Below are positions 1 through 8,146 of a stretch of 25,421 bases of DNA, in pieces. A model generated the notes under the pieces. That model was not told where the DNA came from. It was given only the letters and a program-made list of their open reading frames with translations, and made no database searches. The stretch is taken from the NCBI GenBank assembly GCA_964392615.1, contig CAYMRB010000095.1:1-25421 (forward strand), written 5' to 3'. The stretch comes from CAYMRB01 sp964392615. Lineage in GTDB: Bacteria > Planctomycetota > UBA8108. A program made the translations under genes and the position numbers. Numbering within the stretch: the stretch's first letter is position 1; each line of letters begins with the position of its first letter.

Positions 1-60
1 GGCCTACCGTGACACGGGATGAATGCACAAGAACTTCTGACCGACGGCACTAAGGCACAA

Positions 61-3000
61 CTAACCGTCGGCGAACTTGTCTTGGATTTCCCGCAGCTGT
101 TGCGCAGCATCGGGATCCGATCCAGATTGCATCAGCCGCTCGAGGTACCACTTGGCGCTCTCCCAGTTCTCACGTCGCCTCGCCTCGGCGACGCGAAACC
201 GTTGCCAGGCCTGTAGGCGGCTCGCGCCATGTTCTCCTAACGCGCGCGCCGCTTCGGCATAGCTCGTGGCGGCTTTTTCAAACTGATGTTGGGCGGAATA
301 CGTTCGCGCCAGGCGCACGACGAGACGCCAGTCATCCGGTGTCGCGCTCATCAGGTGGCGAAGATGCCAACGGGCCGTATGCCAGTCGCCGATCTCTTCG
401 GCATCAAGAGCCCGCGCATCATTCCACGCGCCTTCGGAGAGCCTGCTCTGACCAAGCGCGACAGCAGAACGCGCTCTGCCGCTCTCGCGTTGCTCTTGCT
501 CACGAAGTGCACTCCACTGCGACAGCGTCAGCTCGACTCGCATCTGATGGCTGTCCAGATCAAGTCCGGTGTCCACCTTCAGCTCTAGCGAGATCTCATC
601 CGATGTTCCTGGCTGGGGAGCCGGAGCATCCCACGATCGGATCGTGCCGTCGTTCAAGATCGTCGTCCACACGCTCCCGTGCTGGTTCACGACGATCTGT
701 TTGATGGCTCTGGACTGGAAGGCCGCGGGTCCAACCGGCTCAAACTCGACCGCATCGAACAACTGCGAGGCCCCGTTGCGGTAACCGACCGCGAATCGAT
801 CGCCATCGCCGCTGAACTCGAGTGCGGTGACTTGATCGTGGCCTCGTGCCAAAGCACTGCTGATGGGCTGGCCGGTTGCAGCATTCCAGCCTCGCACTCG
901 TCCATCCTGGTAGCCCGTCAAGATCATCCGCCCGTCGGGGCTGAACACGGCCGGACAGAGATCTTGCGTGAACGGAATCGACTCACCGATCGGCTTCGCA
1001 GTGTGGGCATCCCAGATCCGAACCGTGGCGTCCGACGAAGCAGTCAACAGCTTGTCTCCATGCGGACAGAACTGAATACGGCGAACGTAATTGGCGTGCC
1101 GCATCGGTTCGCCAATTGGCTCCTGACTCTTCACATCCCAGAGCCTGCCTTGAGGATCGTGGTTCCAGTCGCTCGCCGTGCCGACGGCCAAGCGACTTCC
1201 ATCGGGGCTGAAGGACATGCACGTCACGATATCACGCTGCTTCAGCGCCTCGCCGACCAACGCTCCCGATTGCACGTTCCAGAGCAAGACAGACCCGGAA
1301 TAGTCACCCGCTGCGAGGGTTCTTCCGTCGGGGCTGAAAGCGAGCGACGAAATCGTGTTGGTATGTGGCCGGGGCGGAAACCGCAGCTCGCCCGACTCGA
1401 CGTTCCAGACCCGCACATCCGTCACTCCTGTCGCGCACCACAAGCCATCGTGACTCAGTGCGACAGACAAGATGTCGCCGGGATGTCGCACGATCATCTT
1501 GGGAAGCCGCGACCGAAGATCGACGATCGTCGCCGCACCGGCGCTGTCGGCCGCGGCAATCCGCTGTCGGTTACCTGCGACATGGACCCTCTGATACCAA
1601 TTGAAGGTCCGATCGGCACGCGGCGCTCGCTCACCGCGTGAGAGCCCTCTCGGAAGCTTCAGCAATGCTGTCGAATACGCTGTTCGGACTGCCGTGAAGC
1701 GGTGGGTCGGGTCGTTCAGCGAGTTCCTCCAAGCGAGGGGCAAAGCTTGCTGACGGCTCCCACCCTGTGGCCGAACAAACCGAACCGGTGCTGACATGCC
1801 GTCTGGCGCGATCGTGATCCCATCGGGCCCGGCGCCGATGGCTTTCATCTGCTCGACAGCCCTCCACTCGACAACAGCAGCGTTTCTTCGCGCGTCGAGA
1901 ACACAGAAACGCTCCTCGCCAGCGGCACTGCGCCCTTCGCAGAGCAGCAGGTCTCCCCCCTCGCTGAATGACAATCTGGTCAACTCGATCCCATGTTGTT
2001 GATCCGGCCCGACCGGCTGATCATCCGCACAACGGCGAATCGAGGTATAGTGTGCCAGTGGCTTGTCCTGGTCCGGCTCGAAGTACGCCGCGACGTACAA
2101 CTGGCCGTCAGGGCTGATGGCGACGTGCCTGACCGGCATCGCGAATCGGACTCGCGCACCGAGCAACTCGCCACTCTCGGCATCGACGCGCTGGAGCAGT
2201 CCTTCCTGGCCGATCGCCCGCTGCTCGGAGCCGGCCGCCGCCATGAACCACTTCCTGCTGGGGTGAAAGGCGAGACCCCAGATTCCGCTCCAGCCTTCTT
2301 GCGAGATTCCGAGTCTTATGGTGTCACCAATCAAGTCTCCCGACAGCGTATCGAAGCGTAGGATCTTGCCTTCGATCCCCCCGAGAACGACCATTTCCGC
2401 CTGCGGACTCCATGCCAACGCATCCGCTCTTCCCGGCAACTCGCGGCGCCACTGATATGCCGGTGTTCTGGCGCGCCAGCCCGACAAGTTCGTGCGCACG
2501 ATCTCTCGCCACCGCCTGTCTGCCGGGTCGTCGGGAGCGGCGCGCAGACTGTCGACCAGCCAATGGAGCCCTTCGGAGCTGTTGCCCTGTTCGCACTTGT
2601 CAATGCCCTGGCGGAACAACACGCGAGACATCTGGCGCTGCATTGCGACTCGGGCCTTCCTGGCTTCCCCAGCGCTGGCTACAGCTAGCTCGGTTGCGGA
2701 GTGAGCTGCGATCGCATTGGTGGCAGCATCACGCCATTTCCAGGTGACTCCTGCAAAGCCAGCCACGAAGAGAGTCAGGCACGTCGTCAGCAGCGCAGCG
2801 ATAACACGATTTCGCCGGCACCAGCGAATCGCCCGCTCGGTCCGCCCAACAGGTCTGGCGACGATTGGATCGCCGCGTCGAAAGCGGGCGAGTTCCTCGG
2901 CCAGATCTTCGGCCGACTGGTAGCGGCGACCGGGGTCCTTTTCCAGGCAATGCAGACATATCGTCACGATGTCTGTGGGTAGGTGTGGCTCCAATACGTG

Positions 3001-4395
3001 CGGCGATGGCGGAGGCTGCTCGAGCACCATCCGCATCGTCTCGGCAAGCGAGGGGGCATGAAAGGGTGCCCGCCCGGTCAGTAGATAGTAGAGAATCGCT
3101 CCCAATGAGTAGACATCCGTGGCCGGCCCTGCATCTCCGGTTGCTCCGGCCGCTTGCTCGGGCGCCATGTATTGTGGCGTCCCAAAGACATCCCCGGTCA
3201 TGGTGAGTTCGCGATCAGAATCGAGCTGCTTCGCCAATCCGAAGTCAGTGAGCTTCGGCTCTCGGCCTGCAAGGATGTTTGGCGACTCCTGCAAACCCGG
3301 GCCTTCGTTCTTCCAATCCCGTTTCAGCCGGCTGCTAAACCAGCCCGACTTTGCGGGTGCCTGCTCGTCCGAGGTCCCGACTTGGTCAGGGGTCGCTTGG
3401 GCCCCGTCACCGATCTCGCCCGCGAGCGCACCGTTTTCGAGGTCGCTGCCGGCCCCGTCGAGCGAGGCTTCCTCACCTCCACCGTCGGGCGGATCTCCCT
3501 TCGACGGCTGAACCGCGTCTTTCGAAGCTCCGCCAGCGATCAGGATATTCGATGGCTTCAGGTCGCGGTGAATCACTCGATTGTGATGCGCGTAGCTGAT
3601 CGCGAGACATAGATCTCGGACCAGCTTCGCCACCGCTCGCGGAGGCTGAGGCTGGCCGCCGACGAGTTCCGCCAGATTCGGGCCGTCGACGTACTCGAGC
3701 ACGATGAAGGGCTGCCCCCGCCTTTCACCGACTTCGAACACTTGCACGATGTTGGGGTGATGCAGACCAGCTGCGGCCTCTGCTTCCACCCGAAAGCGTT
3801 CCTTCTCCTCGCGTCGCACGTGTTCGGCACCGCGGTGCACCTTGATCGCGACGAGCCGCTTCAGTATCGGGTCTCGCGCTTGGTAGACAACTCCCATCCC
3901 GCCTCGGCCAAGAACCTTCAGCAGGGCATAACGCCCGAACTCGCGCGGCGTGTCCGTCGACTCGTCATACGTGCGCAAAGCGGACCTGCGCCGATACTCT
4001 GGATCGCTCAGTAGCGACGAGGGCTCGGTTTCGTCGGTGCCAACGGCCTGAGTCGTCTCGTTGTTTGGCTGAGCGCGCGATGCCTCAGGCCCGTGTTCCA
4101 GGGCATCCGTTGCTTGCGCCCACGACCGCAATCCGTCAAAGACCCGCTCGATGACCTCAGCGTACATCGGGTACCGGTCTCTGTAAGCGGCCGCGTCGGG
4201 CCATGTTCCGGCTCGAGCGATCAATTCGGTCTCAACGGCCAGCAGATGGCCAAACAGATCCGCTCGCGTTTCTGCGGGAACTGCCGCCAGGAAGTCGGCG
4301 ATCAAGGGACGGTTTCCGTCGCGCCATGCCTGCTCGAACGCGTCGCACTGTTCGTCGACGAGTTGACAGAGATCGGCTGCTTGGCGGTCAGCCAT
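61..4395 (-). CDS. Membrane-anchored Ser/Thr protein kinase with WD40 propeller and C-terminal helical repeats
   Basis: Predicted to phosphorylate Ser/Thr on partner proteins from the inner face of the membrane. An N-terminal helical region (about 1-100) resembles the segment preceding many planctomycete kinase domains. The kinase domain (about 153-507) has the glycine loop GRGGMG (163-168), VAIK Lys185, HRDLKPSN (276-283), DFG (384-386) and GTPQYMAPE (405-413), so every catalytic residue is present. About 90 low-complexity residues (287-375) are inserted between the catalytic loop and DFG. A single membrane helix lies near 531-552. WD40-type repeats with SPDG and V-R-x-W motifs run about 650-1260, and TPR-like helices about 1305-1440. 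The start ATG is chosen because the N-terminal domain begins there; the Shine-Dalgarno is weak. It lies 122 nt downstream of the sigma factor on the same strand and may be cotranscribed. Substrates are unknown. Confidence 0.96.
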   Translation of the reverse strand: MADRQAADLCQLVDEQCDAFEQAWRDGNRPLIADFLAAVPAETRADLFGHLLAVETELIARAGTWPDAAAYRDRYPMYAEVIERVFDGLRSWAQATDALEHGPEASRAQPNNETTQAVGTDETEPSSLLSDPEYRRRSALRTYDESTDTPREFGRYALLKVLGRGGMGVVYQARDPILKRLVAIKVHRGAEHVRREEKERFRVEAEAAAGLHHPNIVQVFEVGERRGQPFIVLEYVDGPNLAELVGGQPQPPRAVAKLVRDLCLAISYAHHNRVIHRDLKPSNILIAGGASKDAVQPSKGDPPDGGGEEASLDGAGSDLENGALAGEIGDGAQATPDQVGTSDEQAPAKSGWFSSRLKRDWKNEGPGLQESPNILAGREPKLTDFGLAKQLDSDRELTMTGDVFGTPQYMAPEQAAGATGDAGPATDVYSLGAILYYLLTGRAPFHAPSLAETMRMVLEQPPPSPHVLEPHLPTDIVTICLHCLEKDPGRRYQSAEDLAEELARFRRGDPIVARPVGRTERAIRWCRRNRVIAALLTTCLTLFVAGFAGVTWKWRDAATNAIAAHSATELAVASAGEARKARVAMQRQMSRVLFRQGIDKCEQGNSSEGLHWLVDSLRAAPDDPADRRWREIVRTNLSGWRARTPAYQWRRELPGRADALAWSPQAEMVVLGGIEGKILRFDTLSGDLIGDTIRLGISQEGWSGIWGLAFHPSRKWFMAAAGSEQRAIGQEGLLQRVDAESGELLGARVRFAMPVRHVAISPDGQLYVAAYFEPDQDKPLAHYTSIRRCADDQPVGPDQQHGIELTRLSFSEGGDLLLCEGRSAAGEERFCVLDARRNAAVVEWRAVEQMKAIGAGPDGITIAPDGMSAPVRFVRPQGGSRQQALPLAWRNSLNDPTHRFTAVRTAYSTALLKLPRGLSRGERAPRADRTFNWYQRVHVAGNRQRIAAADSAGAATIVDLRSRLPKMIVRHPGDILSVALSHDGLWCATGVTDVRVWNVESGELRFPPRPHTNTISSLAFSPDGRTLAAGDYSGSVLLWNVQSGALVGEALKQRDIVTCMSFSPDGSRLAVGTASDWNHDPQGRLWDVKSQEPIGEPMRHANYVRRIQFCPHGDKLLTASSDATVRIWDAHTAKPIGESIPFTQDLCPAVFSPDGRMILTGYQDGRVRGWNAATGQPISSALARGHDQVTALEFSGDGDRFAVGYRNGASQLFDAVEFEPVGPAAFQSRAIKQIVVNQHGSVWTTILNDGTIRSWDAPAPQPGTSDEISLELKVDTGLDLDSHQMRVELTLSQWSALREQEQRESGRARSAVALGQSRLSEGAWNDARALDAEEIGDWHTARWHLRHLMSATPDDWRLVVRLARTYSAQHQFEKAATSYAEAARALGEHGASRLQAWQRFRVAEARRRENWESAKWYLERLMQSGSDPDAAQQLREIQDKFADG

Positions 4396-4517
4396 GAGTT
4401 CTTTGGCTCTTCACGAGGGACGTGCCCGGAAACAATCGCCCACGGACGGGGCGCGAGATACGTCCTATGAGAGTCATGGCGAGAAGGACCGAACGAGCGA
4501 AAATCCTGCCCGCCAGA

Positions 4518-5099
4518 TCACTCGTCGTCGCCCACGGCCCAGATGACCCGAATGCGGTCCATCTTTCGCTCGACTGTGCGCGTGGCGCAGCCCAGTCGCG
4601 CAGCAATCTCGTCGTTGGTCAGCCCGTCGATACGCATGACGGCAACCCGCCGCAGGGTGTCATCACCGAGCTTCTCCACCAGGCATCTCGTCTCGTCTAT
4701 CAACTCGGCGACGAAGTCGGGCGTCGGCTCGCCGCAGATGACTTGTTCGATACTGATCTCCGCATCGCCAACCTTGTTGGGTGGCGGGTTCCGCTTCGCC
4801 GCCGATTCGCGACGCCACTGCGCCCGCAGCTTTCGTTGGGTGATCAAGACCAGGATCCGCCACAGGTTGTGGCGGCCGTGAAGGTCCGGGAATCGCTCCT
4901 GCCGGATGCCACGAAACACGCTGCGTAGTGCGCTAGCCGCCGCGTCTTCCTCGTCATAGACGGTGCCTCGCAGAGAAAACATGCGGCCGCGCGCCAGCCG
5001 TACGACCATTGCGAAATAGTGATTCCACAACGCCTCTTCGCTCTCCACGTCGCCGTCTCTTGTGCCGCGAATCCACTGCGTGATTGGAGGCTCGTTCAT
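4518..5099 (-). CDS. ECF-like RNA polymerase sigma factor (planctomycete kinase-associated type)
   Basis: A 193-residue alternative sigma factor that would direct RNA polymerase to a dedicated promoter set. Region 2 spans about 25-105, with DEEDAAASAL and the HNLWRILVLITQRK helix. Region 4 spans about 125-190, with a helix-turn-helix at GLTNDEIAARLGCATRTVER. This matches the Sigma70_ECF-like family common in planctomycetes, which is often encoded beside Ser/Thr kinases, as here. The frame stays open upstream to 5294, but those 65 residues carry no sigma-like sequence and run toward a dispersed repeat, so I start at the Met of MNEPPITQW (5099), where family similarity begins. The Shine-Dalgarno is not obvious. 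No anti-sigma factor is adjacent; the kinase may take that regulatory role (inference). Confidence 0.93.
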   Translation of the reverse strand: MNEPPITQWIRGTRDGDVESEEALWNHYFAMVVRLARGRMFSLRGTVYDEEDAAASALRSVFRGIRQERFPDLHGRHNLWRILVLITQRKLRAQWRRESAAKRNPPPNKVGDAEISIEQVICGEPTPDFVAELIDETRCLVEKLGDDTLRRVAVMRIDGLTNDEIAARLGCATRTVERKMDRIRVIWAVGDDE

Positions 5100-5152
5100 C
5101 TCAGATGCTGATTTCGAAGAGTGTGCCAATCGACGTCTTGGGAGGCTGTCAC

Positions 5153-5179
5153 GGAACAACGCATTGTCAGCGGTGTTCC
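5153..5179. promoter_or_regulatory. Possible operator: GGAACA-N15-TGTTCC inverted repeat
   Basis: Perfect 6-base arms, 21 bases centre to centre (about two helical turns), lie 54-80 bases upstream of the sigma factor start. The spacing suits a dimeric regulator, and GGAAC also resembles the -35 core used by many ECF sigma factors. A 6-base repeat can occur by chance, so this is only a candidate. Confidence 0.25.
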
Positions 5180-5285
5180 TCGATCCAGGCGTAAACCCTT
5201 CGGGCTCACCGGTAACGGAGTGCATTTCGACACGGTCGCACCCGGGTGGAAGTAGGGCGTCCGCTGCTTCAGGCGTCTTAGTGCC

Positions 5286-5365
5286 GCCTTTCACAGATAT
5301 CTGTGCATTCGAGCGGCATCTCCGCCCGCTGACTTCGTTGCGCTCAGTCGACTATGGGCCTCCGG
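5286..5365. repeat. Dispersed 80-bp repeat, copy A, with a perfect 14-bp palindrome
   Basis: About 70 of 80 bases match copy B (7041-7120) without gaps and in the same orientation. It opens with the palindrome CACAGATATCTGTG (5292-5305), contains AGCGG/CCGCT arms and the 8-base palindrome AGTCGACT, and ends in GGGCC. Both copies lie between genes. The palindrome arms covary between copies (CACAG/CTGTG here, CACAA/TTGTG in copy B), which suggests that pairing is under selection or that both arms are recognised by a protein. Confidence 0.8.
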
Positions 5366-5434
5366 CATGGACTCCTTCGCGCGCCTCGCCAGCGAACGAA
5401 TCTGCTCGCTCGATATGCACAGATATTTGCGAAA
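5289..5434. repeat. Inverted-repeat-bounded unit of about 146 bp containing copy A
   Basis: The left arm 5289-5315 and the reverse complement of 5407-5434 agree at about 25 positions, with two mismatches and one single-base gap; the shared core is ATATCTGTGCAT. No open frame of transposase size lies inside. This could be a small non-autonomous element (MITE-like) or two opposed copies of the repeat end. Copy B has only the left end. Confidence 0.5.
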
Positions 5435-5717
5435 CACGGCACTTAGGTGCTGCCCTATCGCCGCGAGCGCGGACAACGTCTCCCCGTCACGTAGTTACGT
5501 GGCATGCCCGGCCCTCCCTTGCGACACGAGACACTCGGAACGCGGCGCTTCCGCAACGGGATGCTCGCTCCCGATTCGCACCCAAACGTACGGTCCAACG
5601 TTAGCACGGCCATCGTTGCCGAGCCGTGACCACTATCACGCTACGGGCCGCGCCCGTGCTGGCGATCGAAGCGAGCGTCGTGAGGATGAAGGACTCGACC
5701 GGCTGCGACGGGACGTC

Positions 5718-5752
5718 GACTTCGTTGCCGCTCCTCGACGATAGGCCTCCGG
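5718..5752. repeat. Diverged fragment of the dispersed repeat
   Basis: 27 of 35 bases match, without gaps, the distal half of copy A (5331-5365). The identities cluster at both ends: GACTTCGTTGC, and TCGAC followed by GGCCTCCGG. It lies just beyond the 3' end of the phosphoesterase gene, which makes three related patches within 1.9 kb. Confidence 0.4.
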
Positions 5753-5778
5753 CCGCGGCCGCTGCGCTCGTCGGGGCT

Positions 5779-6981
5779 TCACTCCCCCCTGCGCTTCGGG
5801 TCGCTCGGCACGCCCCTATCGTCGATGACCACCCGCGGCGGCGCACTCTGCCCGTACGGACGATAGCCTTCCGGCTTGGTCGGCTCGAGCTTCGGATCGA
5901 AGTAGCCCTGGGCGCCGACGAAGCGTTTGCCTGACGGGTTCTTCTCCAGCGTCACTCTGCCGACGGGCACGAAGCCGCGGCGGCGCACCGCGTCCGAGAT
6001 CGTCACCTTCTCGAGCGGTCGATTGTTTCCCGGCTGCCAGAGCTTCTCGCCGCTCGGCACCATGTCGATCTCCTCGAGCTCCAACTCGAGGCGTTGGGGG
6101 GTGACCTTGGCGACAAGGTAGTTCGTCCGCGTGTTGTAGCCGATCAGGCCGCCGTGCGCGATCTGCAGGATGCCGTCCCGCTCGATGCAAGTGATCGCGT
6201 GAACTTCGCCGCAGAGGTAGAGATCGACGCCGTGCCGTTTCATCGTCGCCCAGAGCGGACTCTTGCGGCCACCTTTCAGCATCAAGCGACTGGAGCTCCA
6301 CGCTCGAACCGGACCGAGGATCGGCGCGTGTCCCATGACGACGATATGGTCCGCGTCGGCGTTCTCGGTGAGCACACGATCCAGCCACTCCAACTGCGCC
6401 CCTGTGACCTGTGCGGTGATTCCACCCTGCCTGCCCTTCGCCGTCTCGAAGACGTCGACCGCCACGAATAGCACGCCCTTGTGACGCCACCAGAACGCCG
6501 TGCCGAGCATGTGCTTCGGACCATTCTGCGGCATCTTCAGATAGCGACGGAACTGCTCCTTGTACGCCGGCACCAGCGCTAGCTTCCAGTCCGGCCACGG
6601 GTTGTCGCCCAGCTCGTGATCGCCGATCGCCGCGTAGAACGGCAGCTCGTGGTGCTCGAGGCGTCGGATCCAGGCCGGGTAGTAGCGCGCGGCGTACTTC
6701 TCGACATCCTCCGCCGTGAACCAATGACCCATCACCAGGTCGCCGGCCACGAGGAGGAAGTCAGGTCCTTCGCGTTTCACGCTGCTCAGCACGAAGTCCA
6801 GCGCTGGCTCCCATCCGGGCTGGGGATAGTCGGTGTCGACGTTCAGGAAGTCCGGCATGCTGACGAAGACCCACGGGCTCGCGCGATCACCATCAGCCGG
6901 AGCGGGCGACTCGGCGACAGCGCCGCCGGTGAGCAGCGCGAGCGAGAGCGAGAGGACGGCGACAAGCTTGGAGCGCGTCAT
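5779..6981 (-). CDS. Secreted calcineurin-like metallophosphoesterase with altered metal motifs
   Basis: A 400-residue protein with a Sec signal peptide (1-23, SKLVAVLSLSLALLTGGAVA), predicted to act outside the cytoplasm on a phosphoester. The metallophosphoesterase fold is suggested by the motif order: GDLVMG (80-85), GDHELG (120-125, where GNHE is usual), MGHAP (216-220), and CGEVHA (257-262, where GHxH is usual). The first motif is SMPDFLN (41-47) and lacks the usual His of DxH. Several metal ligands therefore differ from the consensus, and activity is uncertain. The frame is open up to 7074, but the extra 31 residues run into repeat copy B, so the Met directly before the signal peptide (6981) is the better start. 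It is divergent from the esterase-sulfatase operon. Confidence 0.85.
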   Translation of the reverse strand: MTRSKLVAVLSLSLALLTGGAVAESPAPADGDRASPWVFVSMPDFLNVDTDYPQPGWEPALDFVLSSVKREGPDFLLVAGDLVMGHWFTAEDVEKYAARYYPAWIRRLEHHELPFYAAIGDHELGDNPWPDWKLALVPAYKEQFRRYLKMPQNGPKHMLGTAFWWRHKGVLFVAVDVFETAKGRQGGITAQVTGAQLEWLDRVLTENADADHIVVMGHAPILGPVRAWSSSRLMLKGGRKSPLWATMKRHGVDLYLCGEVHAITCIERDGILQIAHGGLIGYNTRTNYLVAKVTPQRLELELEEIDMVPSGEKLWQPGNNRPLEKVTISDAVRRRGFVPVGRVTLEKNPSGKRFVGAQGYFDPKLEPTKPEGYRPYGQSAPPRVVIDDRGVPSDPKRRGE

Positions 6982-7040
6982 GTTCGACAGGTCTCGTGCG
7001 GTATCGTGGGCGGCTCGTCCGTGAATGAGCACTTGGTGCG

Positions 7041-7120
7041 GCCTTTCACAAATCATTGTGCCATCGAGCGGCATCTTCGCCCGCTGGCTTCGTTGCGCTC
7101 AGTCGACTATGGGCCTTCAG
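7041..7120. repeat. Dispersed 80-bp repeat, copy B
   Basis: Direct copy of 5286-5365, about 1.75 kb away, placed in the 260-base gap between divergent genes (6982-7241). Its palindromic end CACAAATCATTGTG (7047-7060) keeps paired outer arms despite base changes. It ends 60 bases upstream of the phosphoesterase start on one side and 121 bases upstream of the esterase start on the other, so it could influence either transcript. Confidence 0.8.
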
Positions 7121-7241
7121 TGTAACGGCTTTCGCGTCGAGTCGGACGAGGCAACACGGCTCGCACGGACCATCGACGTGGTACGCTGTCTGGCGGCTCC
7201 GGCGATGCCGACCACGAATGAACAGGAGATCAGGACCCACG

Positions 7242-8138
7242 ATGAGGAAGAACTCGGCTCTCGGAATCGGTCTGATCGCCGTACTCCTGACGGGGGGAGC
7301 ACGTACGACGGCGGCCGAACACACAATCCTCGAGCTCTGGCCCGGAGCGGTCCCAGGCGAGCCCGCTGAGGCACCCGCCGCAAAAGGTGCGGACACCGCG
7401 GAGCGTATTCGCATGGTTCTGCGGCCGACGCTGACGTTGTACCGCGCGCCGCGCGACAAGGCGAACGGCTGCGCGGTCGTGATCTGCCCCGGTGGCGGAT
7501 ACAACCACCTCGCGTGGCTGAAGGAGGGCGTCGAGATCGCCGCGTGGCTCAATACGCTCGGGGTGACCGCCGTGGTCTTGAAGTATCGCGTACCGCGCCG
7601 CGATCCGCAGTCGCCGCACGCTGCTCCGCTTCGCGACGCGCAGCGCGCGATGGGAATCGTGCGCAAGAACGCAAAGGACTGGGGCGTCGACCCGCAGCGC
7701 GTCGGCATGCTCGGCTTCTCCGCAGGCGGTCACCTGACGGTGATGACGGGCGTCGCCTGGCGAGAGCGCACGTACGCGCGCATCGACGACGCGGACGAAC
7801 TGAGCTGTCGACCGGACTTCCTGATCCCGATCTACGCTGCGTACCTCGGCGACAAGGAGGACCCGACGCGGCTCGATGCGAAGGTCCAGATCACGAAGGG
7901 CACGCCGCCGACCTTCCTGGCGGTGACGCAGGACGACAAGCAGCGCGGCCTGCACGCGGCACTGCTGTTCGCCGAGCTGACGAAAGCCGGCGTTCTCGCC
8001 GAGCTGCACGTCTACTCGCGTGGGGGACACGGCTACGGCATGCGTCCGTCCCGACACCCCGTGTCGACCTGGCCGGCGCGCTGCGGCGAATGGCTGCGCG
8101 CCAGCGGATTCCTCGAGCCGAAGAAAGCGTCGAAGTGA
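7242..8138 (+). CDS. Secreted alpha/beta-hydrolase (acetylesterase-like)
   Basis: A 298-residue serine hydrolase predicted to remove acyl groups from a carbohydrate or similar ester outside the cytoplasm. It has a signal peptide (about 1-25), an oxyanion-hole motif CPGGGY (82-87), nucleophile Ser160 in GFSAGG (158-163), an acid candidate near Asp231 (VTQDDK) and His263 in GGHGYG. This is the BD-FAE/acetylxylan-esterase-like arrangement common in planctomycetes. The start is ATG 7242, just before the signal peptide, with AGGAG at 7224-7228 about 13 bases upstream, which is rather far. The frame is open further upstream but would cross the repeat. Its stop lies inside the sulfatase ribosome-binding site, so the two are cotranscribed. 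The true substrate is not determinable. Confidence 0.9.
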   Translation: MRKNSALGIGLIAVLLTGGARTTAAEHTILELWPGAVPGEPAEAPAAKGADTAERIRMVLRPTLTLYRAPRDKANGCAVVICPGGGYNHLAWLKEGVEIAAWLNTLGVTAVVLKYRVPRRDPQSPHAAPLRDAQRAMGIVRKNAKDWGVDPQRVGMLGFSAGGHLTVMTGVAWRERTYARIDDADELSCRPDFLIPIYAAYLGDKEDPTRLDAKVQITKGTPPTFLAVTQDDKQRGLHAALLFAELTKAGVLAELHVYSRGGHGYGMRPSRHPVSTWPARCGEWLRASGFLEPKKASK

Positions 8139-8146
8139 GGCAAAGC

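Larger units (their letters stand above)
5100..5778. other. Gene-free stretch of 679 bases with dispersed-repeat copies
   Basis: I find no convincing gene. Short open frames here either cross the repeat (for example minus 5291-5476) or have no recognisable domain. The stretch contains repeat copy A (5286-5365), an inverted-repeat-bounded unit (5289-5434), a diverged repeat fragment (5718-5752), and a perfect 6-bp GC hairpin at 5643-5657 (ACGGGC-CGC-GCCCGT). It should also hold the sigma factor promoter and the 3' end of the phosphoesterase transcript. No clear U-tract terminator is visible. Confidence 0.6.

Noticed and set aside
1..60. A start of a gene or a terminator at the left edge
   Set aside because: Only a short, tight CCGTGACACGG palindrome is present, and the small open frame at 19-216 overlaps the kinase end without any family features.
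679..1641. Plus-strand open frame of 320 codons opposite the kinase WD40 region
   Set aside because: The minus frame has regular WD40 repeats; the plus frame has no family features.
5291..5476. A 61-codon minus frame as a small gene
   Set aside because: Most of it is the dispersed repeat read as protein; a similar peptide appears at copy B only because the DNA is repeated.
5643..5657. Perfect GC hairpin as a terminator for the secreted phosphoesterase
   Set aside because: It lies about 120 bases past the stop and no U-tract follows on the minus strand, so I list it only as a structure in the gap.
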